A stretch of 64,000 nt of DNA, from positions 3,472,001 through 3,536,000 of the forward strand of contig NZ_CP071596.1 of the NCBI RefSeq assembly GCF_017357105.1, in the 5' to 3' direction. Below, piece after piece: positions 8,651 through 17,480 of the stretch. The DNA is from Natronosalvus caseinilyticus. Lineage in GTDB: Archaea; Halobacteriota; Halobacteria; Halobacteriales; Natrialbaceae. The position numbers and the translations under genes are program-made. The number at the start of each line of letters is the position of its first letter. Within the stretch, counting starts at the first letter, position 1. Under the pieces are notes generated by a model, which was not told the origin of the DNA, ran no database searches, and worked only from the letters and a program-made list of their open reading frames with translations.

Positions 8651-10570
8651 ATGACAGAACTCGGCGGCTTTCACGACAGGGTTGCTCGCATCGATCTCTC
8701 CTCGGGGTCGGTCGACTACGAGCCGATCGACGACGAGGACGCAAGGAAGTACATCGGGGCTCGCGGACTCGGCGTAAAGTACGTCTTCGAGAACGGACCA
8801 GACGTCGATCCCGAGGGGCCAGAGAACCTGCTCGCGTTCATGAACGGTCCGCTCACTGGCTCGCAGGTCCCGATGTCCGGTCGGATCGCGGTCTGTACCA
8901 AATCGCCGCTGACCGGCACCGTCACCGACAGCCACCACGGCGGCTGGTCCGGTGCACGGCTCAAGTGGGCCGGCTTCGACGGCCTGCTGTTCGAAGGCAA
9001 GGCCGACGAGCCCGTCTACGCCGTCGTCGAGGACGGCGAGGTCGAACTCCGTGACGCCGCTCACCTCTGGGGAAGCGGTGTCCACGAGACGCGCGACCGA
9101 CTCGAGGAGGAAGTAGACGGCTCCTACGGCAAGAACCTCTCGCTGATGGCCATCGGCCCGGGCGGCGAGAACGGCGTGAAGTACGCCTGCATTATGAACG
9201 AGGACGATCGGGCCTCCGGTCGGGGTGGCACCGGCTGCGTGATGGGGTCGAAGAACCTCAAGGCGGTCGTCGTCAAGTCGACGACGAAGATGCCAAAGCC
9301 CGCGGATCAGGAGACGTTCAGGGAGGGACACCAGCAAGCGATGAAGGCGATCCAGGAGTCGGACGTCACCGCACCCAACGAGGGCGGCCTCTCGATGTAC
9401 GGGACGAACGTCCTGATGAACATCGGCGAAGAGATGGACGGCCTCCCGACGAAGAACGCCCAGTACACCTCGACCGAGAGCATGCGCGAGGCCGAAGGCG
9501 TCGACATCGACGCCGAGCGCGTCTCCGGCGAGAACGTCCGCGAGAACATCCTCGTCGACGAACCGACCTGTCACTCCTGTCCGGTCGCCTGCAAGAAGGA
9601 AGTCGAGGTGCAGACCATGCACAAGGGCGAGGAGATGAACGTCCGGACGGAGTCCTACGAGTACGAGTCGGCCTACGCGCTCGGCCCGAACTCGGGACAC
9701 ACCGACCGCGACGCCGTCGCCCTCATGATCGAGCGCTGTAACGACGTGGGCGTCGACACCATCGAGACGGGCAACATGATGGCAATGGCCATGGAGATGT
9801 CCGAGCAGGGCAAACTCGAGGAAGGCGACCTCGAGTGGGGCGACTACGAGACGATGATCGACATGATCGACCGAATCGGTCGCCGCGAGGACGACCTCGC
9901 CGACCTGCTCGCGGAGGGGCCGCGCCGGGTCGCCGACCGCAAGGACGCCCAGGACAACTCGCTCGCAGTCAAGGGCCAGACCATCGCCGCTTACGACCCG
10001 CGCTGCATGAAGGGGATGGGCATCGGCTACGCCACCTCGAACCGGGGCGCGTGTCACCTGCGCGGGTACACGCCCGCCGCCGAAATTCTCGGCATTCCCG
10101 AGAAGGTCGATCCCTACGAGTGGGAGGGCAAGGGCGAGCTGACCGCCGCTTTCCAGGACCTCCACGCCATCTCCGACAGCTTCGACATCTGCAAGTTCAA
10201 CGCCTTCGCGGAGGGTATCGAGGAGTACGTCTCCCAGTACAACGGCATGACCGGCCTCGACGTGAGCGAGGACGAACTCATGGAGGCCGGCGAGCGCATC
10301 TACAACCTCGAGCGCTACTACAACAACCTCGCCGGCTTCGATGGCGCGGACGACTCCCTGCCGGACCGGTTCCTCGAGGACGGCATCCGCGGCCAGGGTG
10401 CCAGCGAGGGCGAGTACTGCGAACTCGAGGAGATGAAAGAAGAGTACTACGAGCACCGCGGCTGGGTCGACGGCGTCGTTCCCGACGAGAAACTCGACGA
10501 ACTGGGCATCGACATGGGCCCCGGCACCGGCGTCTCGGCGGGCGACTCGCCGGCTCCGGCCGACGACTGA
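8651..10570 (+). CDS. aor: Aldehyde ferredoxin oxidoreductase family protein
   Basis: 639 residues from ATG 8651, full length for the family. AOR enzymes carry a tungsten or molybdenum bis-pterin cofactor and a [4Fe-4S] cluster, and oxidise aldehydes to acids with ferredoxin as electron acceptor. Cluster ligands visible are Cys307, Cys310 and Cys314 (CHSCPVAC), with a likely fourth Cys in SDSFDICKFN. The RGGTGCVMGSKNLKAV segment at 191-205 and NRGACHLRG near residue 460 are the family's pterin-phosphate/Mg and active-site loops. An acidic, alanine/proline-rich tail closes the protein. Two moeA genes lie upstream in the window. The actual substrate and metal cannot be told from sequence. Confidence 0.9.
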   Translation: MTELGGFHDRVARIDLSSGSVDYEPIDDEDARKYIGARGLGVKYVFENGPDVDPEGPENLLAFMNGPLTGSQVPMSGRIAVCTKSPLTGTVTDSHHGGWSGARLKWAGFDGLLFEGKADEPVYAVVEDGEVELRDAAHLWGSGVHETRDRLEEEVDGSYGKNLSLMAIGPGGENGVKYACIMNEDDRASGRGGTGCVMGSKNLKAVVVKSTTKMPKPADQETFREGHQQAMKAIQESDVTAPNEGGLSMYGTNVLMNIGEEMDGLPTKNAQYTSTESMREAEGVDIDAERVSGENVRENILVDEPTCHSCPVACKKEVEVQTMHKGEEMNVRTESYEYESAYALGPNSGHTDRDAVALMIERCNDVGVDTIETGNMMAMAMEMSEQGKLEEGDLEWGDYETMIDMIDRIGRREDDLADLLAEGPRRVADRKDAQDNSLAVKGQTIAAYDPRCMKGMGIGYATSNRGACHLRGYTPAAEILGIPEKVDPYEWEGKGELTAAFQDLHAISDSFDICKFNAFAEGIEEYVSQYNGMTGLDVSEDELMEAGERIYNLERYYNNLAGFDGADDSLPDRFLEDGIRGQGASEGEYCELEEMKEEYYEHRGWVDGVVPDEKLDELGIDMGPGTGVSAGDSPAPADD

Positions 10571-10693
10571 CGATCCAGTCGTCGTCGACTGGTTTCCGAT
10601 CACCAGTCACTTTTCGACGGGAATTCGACCCGCTCGAGCGTCGTTCACCGGCTCGCTGGCACCCAGTCCGCGTCGAGACCTCGCTAAAACCCG

Positions 10694-11176
10694 CTAGCAG
10701 ATCGGCTCGCTCTCGCCGTACGCCGCCAGCACCACGGCCGTCGCGTAGCCGTCCGGTTCCCCCCGAACCGTCTCGATTCGCGTCTCGGGTTCGTCGAACA
10801 CCCACTCGCGCAGGGTCTGTCCGCCCGCCAGGCCCTCGAGTACCCGGGATTCGACGGATTCCGGGTCGGCTTCGCCTGCGTTCTCGTAGAACAGACCGGG
10901 ACCGTTCCCCGAATCGGACTGGGCCCACGCGAGCGCGGCGCTGGCGCGTCCCTCGCTGCGAACGGTGGCTCGAGCCTGTACTACGGTGAGTCGTTCCCCG
11001 GCGGGACCGAGGTCGGGCGCCGTGCCGACCGCCTCGACGTCGGCGGTTGCGGGAATCACCGACGAGACCGTCACGAGGTTGTAGTTTTCGACGCCAGCGT
11101 CGGCCAGGGCGGCGTCGTAGGAGGCCATCTCCGTCGAGGCGGTCGCCGATCCCCAGACGACGCGAATCGTGCTCAT
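10694..11176 (-). CDS. pdaD: Pyruvoyl-dependent arginine decarboxylase
   Basis: 160 residues from ATG 11176, the normal length. The enzyme makes agmatine and CO2 from arginine, the first step of archaeal polyamine or agmatidine synthesis. The proenzyme cleaves itself between two serines to form the pyruvoyl cofactor; the matching site here is Ser38-Ser39 in NLVTVSSVIP. A GPGLFYENAG segment and the C-terminal AVVLAAYGE strand also fit. It is convergent with the aor gene and transcribed separately from the downstream PAN gene (about 100 bases apart, same strand). Confidence 0.85.
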   Translation of the reverse strand: MSTIRVVWGSATASTEMASYDAALADAGVENYNLVTVSSVIPATADVEAVGTAPDLGPAGERLTVVQARATVRSEGRASAALAWAQSDSGNGPGLFYENAGEADPESVESRVLEGLAGGQTLREWVFDEPETRIETVRGEPDGYATAVVLAAYGESEPIC

Positions 11177-11277
11177 GAGCGGGAGTCGGGGACCGACGGC
11201 GTAAGGGCTTGCGATTTCGCTGGCGTCGTGCCAGTACGTAAATTGCGGGTCTCGAGTGTGTCGCTCGAAGGCGTAGC

Positions 11278-12504
11278 TCAGTCGAAGAAGTAGTTCGCCG
11301 ACGTGACGACTTCCCGATCACCGGCCTCGATCTTCTCGAGGGCGGCCTCGAAGTCCGATTGCCCGACGGTCGTCCGCTCGTCGCGGATGGCGAACATCCC
11401 GGCCTCGGTAGCGACGGATTCGATTTCCGCGCCCGTGAACCCGACCGTCTGTTCGGCGAGGTCCTCGAAGTCGACCTCGTCGTGGACGTTCATGGTCCGC
11501 GTGTGGATCTCGAAGATCTGCTGTCGTCCCTCGCCATCGGGTTCGGGGACCTCGATGAGACGGTCGAACCGACCTGGGCGGAGAATTGCGTCGTCGAGCA
11601 TGTCGAAGCGGTTCGTCGCGGCGATGATGCGGATGTCACCGCGCTCGTCGAAGCCGTCCATCTCGCTCAGGAGCTGCATCATCGTTCGCTGGACCTCGGC
11701 GTCGCCGGAGGTCTTCGACTCGGTACGCGTGGCGGCGATGGCGTCGATCTCGTCGATGAAGATGACGGCGGGTTCGCGCTCGCGGGCCATCTCGAAGAGG
11801 TCTCGAACCAGGCGGGACCCCTCACCGATGAACTTGCGGACGAGTTCGGAGCCGGCCATCTTGATGAATGTGGCGTCGGTCTGGGTGGCGACGGCTTTGG
11901 CGAGCATCGTCTTCCCCGTGCCCGGCGGCCCGTAGAGCAGGACGCCACTCGGCGGTTCGATCCCCACGTTCTCGAAGAGTTCGGGCTGGGCGAGCGGTTG
12001 CTCGACGGCCTCCCTGACTTCGCGAACCTGGTCGTCGATCCCCCCGATGTCGTCGTAGCTGACGTCGGGTTTTTCCGTAATCTCCATCGTCTGCGCGCGG
12101 GCGTCCGTCTCCGCCGAGAGGATCCGCTGGATACCGAAGGAATCGTTGACGGCGACGCGGTCACCGTACTCGAGTTCCTCGGCGAAGTCGGGACCGATTT
12201 CGGTGAGTACCTCCTGGTTATTCCCGTGTTGCTTGACGATGACCTCGTCGCCCAGGTGGTCCTCGACGGTCGCGAGGTACAGCGACGAACTCTTGAGGAC
12301 CTCGTTTTCGCGTTTGGTACGGTCGACCTGTTCCTTGAGGCGTGTTCGCCGGTCGCGGGCGGCGCCGAGTTGCTCTGACAGCTGCTCGCTGGCCGCTGTC
12401 AGCTGTAGAAAGTGGTCGTGGAGCGCTTCGAGCCGTTCTTCGTCCGAGAGATCGGGATCGATCTCCCGACTCGGTGTGTCGGGGAGCGAGGGACTTCGAG
12501 ACAT
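11278..12504 (-). CDS. pan: Proteasome-activating nucleotidase (PAN)
   Basis: 408 residues from ATG 12504; the longer opening to 12642 adds an unrelated arginine-rich stretch. Order: N-terminal coiled coil (about 21-70), OB-fold (about 80-135), AAA+ ATPase with Walker A GPPGTGKT at 192-199, Walker B VIFIDEIDAI, the second region of homology with RPGRFDR, and the C-terminal helical domain. PAN forms a hexamer that unfolds substrates and feeds them to the 20S proteasome. The C-terminus ends ANYFFD, so the last three residues do not give the canonical HbYX gate-opening motif, although an aromatic pair is nearby. Haloarchaea often have two pan genes; which one this is cannot be decided here. Confidence 0.92.
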   Translation of the reverse strand: MSRSPSLPDTPSREIDPDLSDEERLEALHDHFLQLTAASEQLSEQLGAARDRRTRLKEQVDRTKRENEVLKSSSLYLATVEDHLGDEVIVKQHGNNQEVLTEIGPDFAEELEYGDRVAVNDSFGIQRILSAETDARAQTMEITEKPDVSYDDIGGIDDQVREVREAVEQPLAQPELFENVGIEPPSGVLLYGPPGTGKTMLAKAVATQTDATFIKMAGSELVRKFIGEGSRLVRDLFEMAREREPAVIFIDEIDAIAATRTESKTSGDAEVQRTMMQLLSEMDGFDERGDIRIIAATNRFDMLDDAILRPGRFDRLIEVPEPDGEGRQQIFEIHTRTMNVHDEVDFEDLAEQTVGFTGAEIESVATEAGMFAIRDERTTVGQSDFEAALEKIEAGDREVVTSANYFFD

Positions 12505-12670
12505 CCTGACGACCGAGCATAACTGCCGACGGTACATCTGCCTTTGGGTCGCGGAGAGGACATCGACGTGGTCCCGATTCGCCGGCAAAAGCTCACGGCC
12601 CGGGCCCGGCACCCGTCGGCCGTCTGTCGCCGCCCGCGCCATTTAAGCGGCCGGGGTCCCCTTCCCCGAT

Positions 12671-13060
12671 ATGGCCACGGGTCTGCTCACGGACGAAACG
12701 GCCGATCAGATCGTCACCACCTGTCGAACCGCTGTCGGCGACAGCCTCCGGTCGGTGACGTACTTCACCCGGGACGACTTCGAACAGCTGTACCTCCGCG
12801 ACGACCTCGAGCGCGACGCCGACCTCACGAGCTTCATCGGTCACGAGTGGCGCGGCTTCAAGACCGCCCAGACCGCTTACGAGGGCTCCGAACTGGGCGA
12901 CTACGAGTACACCATCCGCGTATTCGAAAACGGGTTTCTCATCCGCGTGACGACCGATCGGGAGGGCGTCTTCGCGACGACCGACGGGCTGACAGTCAAG
13001 GACTTCGAAGAAGTCGCAACCGGGCTCGAGTCGTTCCTGGGCGAGCGCAATCGCGAGTAA
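12671..13060 (+). CDS. Conserved haloarchaeal protein (DUF7522-like)
   Basis: 129 residues from ATG 12671, 166 bases from the divergent PAN start. The protein is soluble and acidic, with alternating helices and strands: TVGDSLRSVTYF-type start, the DDFEQLYLRDDL helix, an EYTIRVFENGFLIRV beta pair and a final amphipathic helix. I recognise it as a conserved haloarchaeal family (recalled as DUF7522) with no assigned function. No catalytic or metal-binding pattern is visible. Confidence 0.6.
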   Translation: MATGLLTDETADQIVTTCRTAVGDSLRSVTYFTRDDFEQLYLRDDLERDADLTSFIGHEWRGFKTAQTAYEGSELGDYEYTIRVFENGFLIRVTTDREGVFATTDGLTVKDFEEVATGLESFLGERNRE

Positions 13061-13066
13061 GCGCCG

Positions 13067-13213
13067 TCAACACGCTTCCGACCGCTCGTCGTCGTCGCCT
13101 GACTCGCTCGGTCTGTCGGGGGAGCCGATCGGTAATCCCGAGCCGAGTTCCCCGTCGGTGCCGAGCAGCCGAGCGAACCGTCGCTTCTCCGCAGCGTACT
13201 TATCGAGTGCCAT
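13067..13213 (-). CDS. Possible 48-residue protein
   Basis: ATG 13213 to TGA 13067. The product begins MALDKYAAEKRRFARLLG and ends in an acidic, serine-rich tail (ESGDDDERSEAC). The composition (charged helix, acidic C-terminus) is haloarchaeal, and it fills the gap convergent with the upstream conserved gene. The sequence CATAACTA lies about 30 bases before the ATG on this strand. No family is recognised. The bases from 13214 to 13421 show nothing coding. Confidence 0.3.
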   Translation of the reverse strand: MALDKYAAEKRRFARLLGTDGELGSGLPIGSPDRPSESGDDDERSEAC

Positions 13214-13421
13214 GCTTCCGACGAACGGGCGACCCACGTGTAGTTATGCACGACATTAACGCTGTATCCCACCGTTGTTCGCGGCGAAACGGACGGGAAC
13301 CGGTCGAACGCCTGTGAAATGGTAGCCGAAGTGATGGGACGGTTCTATTGGACCCTGACATCGCAAGCCGAGGCCTACCGCTGGCGTAACACCCATTTTC
13401 GCACCCACCGTTCGCCCACGT

Positions 13422-13964
13422 ATGACGAAGCTACCGACGGCCGTCGCCGACGCACTCGAGGCGCACGAGGCGTTCTCGCCGGTCGACGACGCGACGTACG
13501 CGCTCGAGACCACGGTCTTCGAGGCGCGCGTGAGCGCAACTGCCGCCGAGGGGCCGCGAGACGGCTCGATTACCGTTACCGTCCGATTGCCGACGCTCGA
13601 CGCGGCGACCGCCGACCGCGTCGCCCCGGTGGTCGAAGACGGCTGGTTCGAGACGTTCGAGCGTCGACTCGCGGACGTGTTCACGGTCGCCGAAACCGGC
13701 ACGCACGACGCGCCGCGGATCGATCGCGACGACGGAGTCGTGACGGTCACCCTCGAGTACGTCGCCTGGGATGCCAGAGAGGGGATCGACGACGCCAAAG
13801 CGCTGATCGAGTACGTCGAGGGAACCTACGCGCAGGGGATCATTCCAGGCTACGAGTACGAGGGGCCCGCGGCAACGCTAGTCGAGAACGCCCAGACCGC
13901 GGGAGAGCGGGCTGCCGAAGGCGCTGCTGGCGACCACGGCGACGAGTACGACAGCCCGTTTTAA
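13422..13964 (+). CDS. DUF5813 family protein
   Basis: 180 residues from ATG 13422. A conserved haloarchaeal family without known function. Visible: an N-terminal helix (VADALEAHEAF), beta strands around TVTVRLPTLDAAT, the DGWFETFERRLADVF helix, a VTVTLEYVAWDAREGIDDAKALIEYVEG-like strand-helix unit, and a GYEYEGPAATL motif before an acidic tail. No membrane segment or metal ligands. A longer frame from 13319 belongs to a different reading frame and is not coding. Confidence 0.7.
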   Translation: MTKLPTAVADALEAHEAFSPVDDATYALETTVFEARVSATAAEGPRDGSITVTVRLPTLDAATADRVAPVVEDGWFETFERRLADVFTVAETGTHDAPRIDRDDGVVTVTLEYVAWDAREGIDDAKALIEYVEGTYAQGIIPGYEYEGPAATLVENAQTAGERAAEGAAGDHGDEYDSPF

Positions 13965-14106
13965 CGAGGGTTGATCGCCTCGAGTCGCGCCGCACGGATG
14001 CGTCCGCGTTCTGTTTCGAGGCGTATTATGTTCTCCTTAGATGTAGTCATCTACGAACTCGAGCGACGGGACCTGTCGCGCAGTACACAATCTCGCAAAC
14101 GTCGAT

Positions 14107-14337
14107 TCAGTCCATCGCGATGTAGGTCTTCGTATCCGAAACCCCGTCGAGACTCTGGATATCGCCCGAAGCCGCCTTCAGGACGCCGTACACCTCGTCG
14201 GCGTCGACCTCGGCGATGATGTCGTAATTGCCGGCGACGATGTGAGCGTCCGAAACGCTCTCGAGGTCGCGGATGCCCGCCAGGAGTCCTTCGGATTTGC
14301 CGGCAGCGGTCTTCACCATGATGAACGCGTGAACCAT
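14107..14337 (-). CDS. Stand-alone Lrp/AsnC ligand-binding domain protein
   Basis: 76 residues from ATG 14337. It consists only of the AsnC effector-binding (RAM) fold: the AFIMVKTAAG strand, a LAGIRDLESVSDAHIVAG unit, the NYDIIAEVDAD strand and a closing TKTYIAMD strand. There is no HTH, so it cannot bind DNA alone. Such proteins oligomerise like Lrp cores and may bind amino acids or associate with full-length Lrp proteins. A paralogue of identical length and ending lies at 24228. Confidence 0.8.
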   Translation of the reverse strand: MVHAFIMVKTAAGKSEGLLAGIRDLESVSDAHIVAGNYDIIAEVDADEVYGVLKAASGDIQSLDGVSDTKTYIAMD

Positions 14338-14498
14338 TACTTTCGTGTGGTACTCCTTGGCACGACTAAAGTGTTTGCCCGGCCACCGACGCCGACGCCT
14401 CGAGAATTCGCCGAAACTTTCGTATCAAAAGTCCCGCGGTGAGTGTAGCGAGAGGTCGAAGCAGTAACTGGCAAAAACCTGGAGCCCAAAGTGAGTGT

Positions 14499-14696
14499 AT
14501 GGCACGAACCATCACGGTAACTGGCATGAGCTGTGGCGGCTGCGAGGACACGGTCGAACGAGCGCTCGAGGACGTCGACGGCGTCGTCGAGGCGTCGGCG
14601 GACAACGAATCGGACGCCGTCACCGTCGAGGGTGACGCCAACGTCGACGCGATCGTCGAGGCGATCGAGAACGCCGGCTACGGCGCCTCTGCCTAA
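14499..14696 (+). CDS. Heavy-metal-associated domain protein (copper chaperone type)
   Basis: 65 residues from ATG 14499. A single ferredoxin-like HMA domain: ARTITVTGMSCGGCEDTVERALEDVDGV with the metal-binding MSCGGC loop at residues 10-15, then a VTVEGDANVDAIVEAIENAGY second half. It should carry Cu(I) to a P-type ATPase or regulator in the cytoplasm. No copper ATPase gene adjoins, so its partner lies elsewhere. Confidence 0.88.
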   Translation: MARTITVTGMSCGGCEDTVERALEDVDGVVEASADNESDAVTVEGDANVDAIVEAIENAGYGASA

Positions 14697-14750
14697 ACGC
14701 GGCTCGCCAGCGAACGCCCGTTCGTTCTACCGATTGATCGGACACTCGTT

Positions 14751-15359
14751 CTACCGGTCGACTGGATCGTCGATCCAGTTGTAACACCGAAAGTGCTCTG
14801 GCCGCTTTTCGCTCGTAAGCATCTCGAGGGGAATGAATCCCTCGCCGCCGCGAGCCCCCGCCTCGCGCTCGTCGGGGTCGTCGGAGAACGTCATGAGTTT
14901 CGCCTTCACCGAAAACGTGACCTCGAGCGTGCCGGTGTGATTTTCGTCGGGGTCGAACCGCATCGAGACGTCGCCGGCGCCGATGCCGAAGATGGCCCGG
15001 TCGGTCGGCGTCGAGACGCCCACGTCGTGACTGGCGAGGCCGCTCGAGAGGTCCTCGAGCCACGCGCGCATCTCCTCGCGGTCGAGCGGTTGCTCGAGGT
15101 CGAACCCGCCGTCCTCGTCCATCGACCCCGATTCGAACGCGAAGTCGGGGTAGGCGAGTTTCTCGTCGGGGAGAACGTGCGAGCTCGTTTCCGGGTCCGG
15201 CGGGGTTTCGGGGACGCCCAGTTCGTCGCTGATCGCCGACCGAACGGTCGCTTCGGCGTCCGTCGCATTCACCGGTGCCGTGTCGCTCGCTTCTTCCGTA
15301 TCGTCGGTCGGTCCTGCCGGGGAGTCGCCGTCCATTCTCTCGTCGCTATCTCGAGTCAT
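14751..15359 (-). CDS. Protein of unknown function coupled to the ABC operon
   Basis: 202 residues. ATG 15359 overlaps the TGA of the upstream ATPase gene (ATGA), so translation is coupled. The first 50 residues are acidic and probably disordered. The middle contains a conserved-looking DEKLAYPDFAFESGSMDEDGG-type region and a strand pair FDPDENHTGTLEV/FSVKAKLM, and the end contains PEHFRCYNWID. No family is recognised, and there is no signal peptide or membrane segment. Position as sixth gene of a peptide/nickel-type transporter operon suggests an accessory or regulatory role; this is inference only. Confidence 0.6.
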   Translation of the reverse strand: MTRDSDERMDGDSPAGPTDDTEEASDTAPVNATDAEATVRSAISDELGVPETPPDPETSSHVLPDEKLAYPDFAFESGSMDEDGGFDLEQPLDREEMRAWLEDLSSGLASHDVGVSTPTDRAIFGIGAGDVSMRFDPDENHTGTLEVTFSVKAKLMTFSDDPDEREAGARGGEGFIPLEMLTSEKRPEHFRCYNWIDDPVDR

Positions 15360-16411
15360 GACCCATAGTCCTGCTGGTCGTTCGCTCGAGCGACGCGCTC
15401 GGCGAAGTGGCACTTCGAAACCGTCCCCTCGAGGTCGACTGCGTCGGGAACATCCGTTCGACACTGGTCCTCGGCAATCGGACATCGCGTGTGGAAGACG
15501 CACCCACTCGGCGGATCCACTGGACTCGGGATGTCACCCTCGAGAATGGTTGCGTCGAGCACCGACGTGGTGGGATCGAGGTCGGGAATCGACGCGAGTA
15601 ACGCCTCCGTGTAGGGATGGGCTGGCGACTCGAAGAGTGGACCCGCTTCGCCGACCTCCATCAACTCGCCGAGGTACATGACGGCGATGCGATCGGCGAT
15701 ATGCTTGACGACGCTCAGGTCGTGGCTGATGAGGACGTAGGTGAGATCGAGTTCGCGCTGGAGACGCAACAGGAGGTTGATGATGCTCCCTTTCACCGAG
15801 GCATCGAGGGCGGATACCGGTTCGTCGAGGATGAGCACCCGTGGTTCTGTCGCGATCGCCCGGGCGATCGCGACTCGCTGGGCTTGACCACCCGAAAGTT
15901 CGTGGGCGTATCGATCAGCGTAGCGCTCCGAGAGGTTCACCTGTTCCAGCAATTCGGCGATGCGGTCTCTCCGATCAGCCCGCGACCATCCCTGCGTCTT
16001 GAGCGGTTCGGCGATCGCCTGCCTGACGGTCATCCGCGGATCGACGCTCGATTTGGCGTTCTGGAAGATGACCCCCACGTCGGCCAGCAGTTCGCTCGAG
16101 CGCTTCGTTACGGACCCAACGGGTTGCCCGTCGATCCGAATGTCACCTGCCGTCGGCGAGTGAAGCCCAGTAACGAGGTTCGCGAGCGTCGACTTTCCGC
16201 TGCCGCTCTCGCCGACGATTCCGAGCGTCTCGCCCTCGTACACGTCCAGCGAGACACCGGAGACGGCGGTGATCGTCGTCCGCGTACCGAACAGACGATC
16301 GAGTAGGGAGTCGTCAAGGGCGAACTCCTTCGTGACGTTCTCGAGTTCGACGACCCTGCTCGCGTCGCGCTCGTGATCGCGGTCGTCCGTCGATTCGACT
16401 CGCGTGCTCAT
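15356..16411 (-). CDS. ABC transporter ATP-binding protein (DppF/OppF type)
   Basis: 351 residues from ATG 16411. Walker A is GESGSGKS at residues 67-74, the Q-loop FQNAKSSVDPRMTVRQAI, the signature LSGGQAQRVAIARA, and Walker B LILDEPVSALD. The oligopeptide-specific C-terminal extension contains the cysteine set GCVFHTRCPIAEDQC, found in Opp/Dpp ATPases. It energises the membrane permease pair together with the upstream ATPase. It overlaps both neighbours by four bases. Confidence 0.9.
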   Translation of the reverse strand: MSTRVESTDDRDHERDASRVVELENVTKEFALDDSLLDRLFGTRTTITAVSGVSLDVYEGETLGIVGESGSGKSTLANLVTGLHSPTAGDIRIDGQPVGSVTKRSSELLADVGVIFQNAKSSVDPRMTVRQAIAEPLKTQGWSRADRRDRIAELLEQVNLSERYADRYAHELSGGQAQRVAIARAIATEPRVLILDEPVSALDASVKGSIINLLLRLQRELDLTYVLISHDLSVVKHIADRIAVMYLGELMEVGEAGPLFESPAHPYTEALLASIPDLDPTTSVLDATILEGDIPSPVDPPSGCVFHTRCPIAEDQCRTDVPDAVDLEGTVSKCHFAERVARANDQQDYGS

Positions 16412-17478
16412 TGTTCTCCCTCCGCGTCGAGGGTCGAGGCCAGCGTGGGATCGTCGTTCACCCGACGAATTTCACAGCACTTCGCCCGGTGATCCTCACC
16501 GCAGTCGATCGTCGGCATCGGTCCCGACCGACACGCCTCGCGAGCATAGTCACACCGAGACGCGAACGGACACCCCGTGACGTCGCCGAGTTGATCCGGA
16601 ACCTGCCCCTTGATCGTCTCCAATCGCTCCTTCCGCGCGGTTTCCTGGGGCATACATTCGAGTAACGCCTGCGTGTAGGGGTGTTTCGGTTCCTGCAGGA
16701 TCTCTTCGACCGGTCCACTCTCCATGACCTCGCCGCCGTACATCACGACAACACGGTCACAGATGTCGGCGACGACGCCAAGGTCGTGGGTGATCATTAC
16801 GACGGACATGTCACGTTCATCTCTGAGCCTGGCGATGATGCGAAGGATCTGCGCCTGAATTGTGACGTCGAGGGCCGTCGTCGGTTCGTCGGCGATCAGC
16901 AGATCAGGTTCGCTCGCGAGCGCGATGGCGAGCATCGCTCGTTGGCGCATCCCACCGGAGAACTCGTGGGGGTAGGCATCGAGTCGCTCGGCCGGGTTTG
17001 GAATGCCGACCTCTTCCATCAGGTCGACGACCCGCGCGCGCTTTTCTCGCCAGTCCGAGCGGTCGTGTAAGAGCGGCACACGAAGGTATTCTCGAAGCGT
17101 CTGCGATGTCGGGTCATCGTGGATCTTTAGCGATTCGACGATCTGTTCGCCGACCGTAAAGACCGGATTGAGCGTCGTCATCGGATCCTGAAACACCATC
17201 GAGAGACCGTCACCGCGGATCCGGCGGATCTCGCGGTCGTCGGCCGTCGTCAATTCGGTGTCTCTGAACCGTATTGACCCAGCGGCGATTCGTCCGGGGT
17301 CCTCGAGTCGCATCGTCGAGAGCGCGGTGACGGATTTCCCGCTTCCGCTCTCGCCGACGATGCCGAGGATCTCTCCCTTGTCGACGTCGAAACTCACGCC
17401 GTTGACGGCGTGAACGGTTCCTTCGTACGTATCGAAGCAGGTGTGTAAATTTTCGACCGAGAGCAGTGGTTCTGTCAT
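16408..17478 (-). CDS. ABC transporter ATP-binding protein (DppD/OppD type)
   Basis: 356 residues from ATG 17478. Walker A is GESGSGKS at 42-49, the Q-loop [14 protein letters not shown], the signature [14 protein letters not shown], and Walker [13 protein letters not shown]. The C-terminal oligopeptide-family extension has [15 protein letters not shown]. It forms a heterodimer with the product of the following gene. It starts two bases after the end of the permease gene and overlaps the next ATPase start by four bases. Confidence 0.9.
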   Translation of the reverse strand: MTEPLLSVENLHTCFDTYEGTVHAVNGVSFDVDKGEILGIVGESGSGKSVTALSTMRLEDPGRIAAGSIRFRDTELTTADDREIRRIRGDGLSMVFQDPMTTLNPVFTVGEQIVESLKIHDDPTSQTLREYLRVPLLHDRSDWREKRARVVDLMEEVGIPNPAERLDAYPHEFSGGMRQRAMLAIALASEPDLLIADEPTTALDVTIQAQILRIIARLRDERDMSVVMITHDLGVVADICDRVVVMYGGEVMESGPVEEILQEPKHPYTQALLECMPQETARKERLETIKGQVPDQLGDVTGCPFASRCDYAREACRSGPMPTIDCGEDHRAKCCEIRRVNDDPTLASTLDAEGEQ

Positions 17479-17480
17479 GC

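Noticed and set aside
8591-10603. 670-codon open frame on the minus strand over the AOR gene
   Set aside because: Mirror frame caused by G+C-rich codon bias. The plus-strand AOR has all family motifs, and the minus frame has no recognisable domain.
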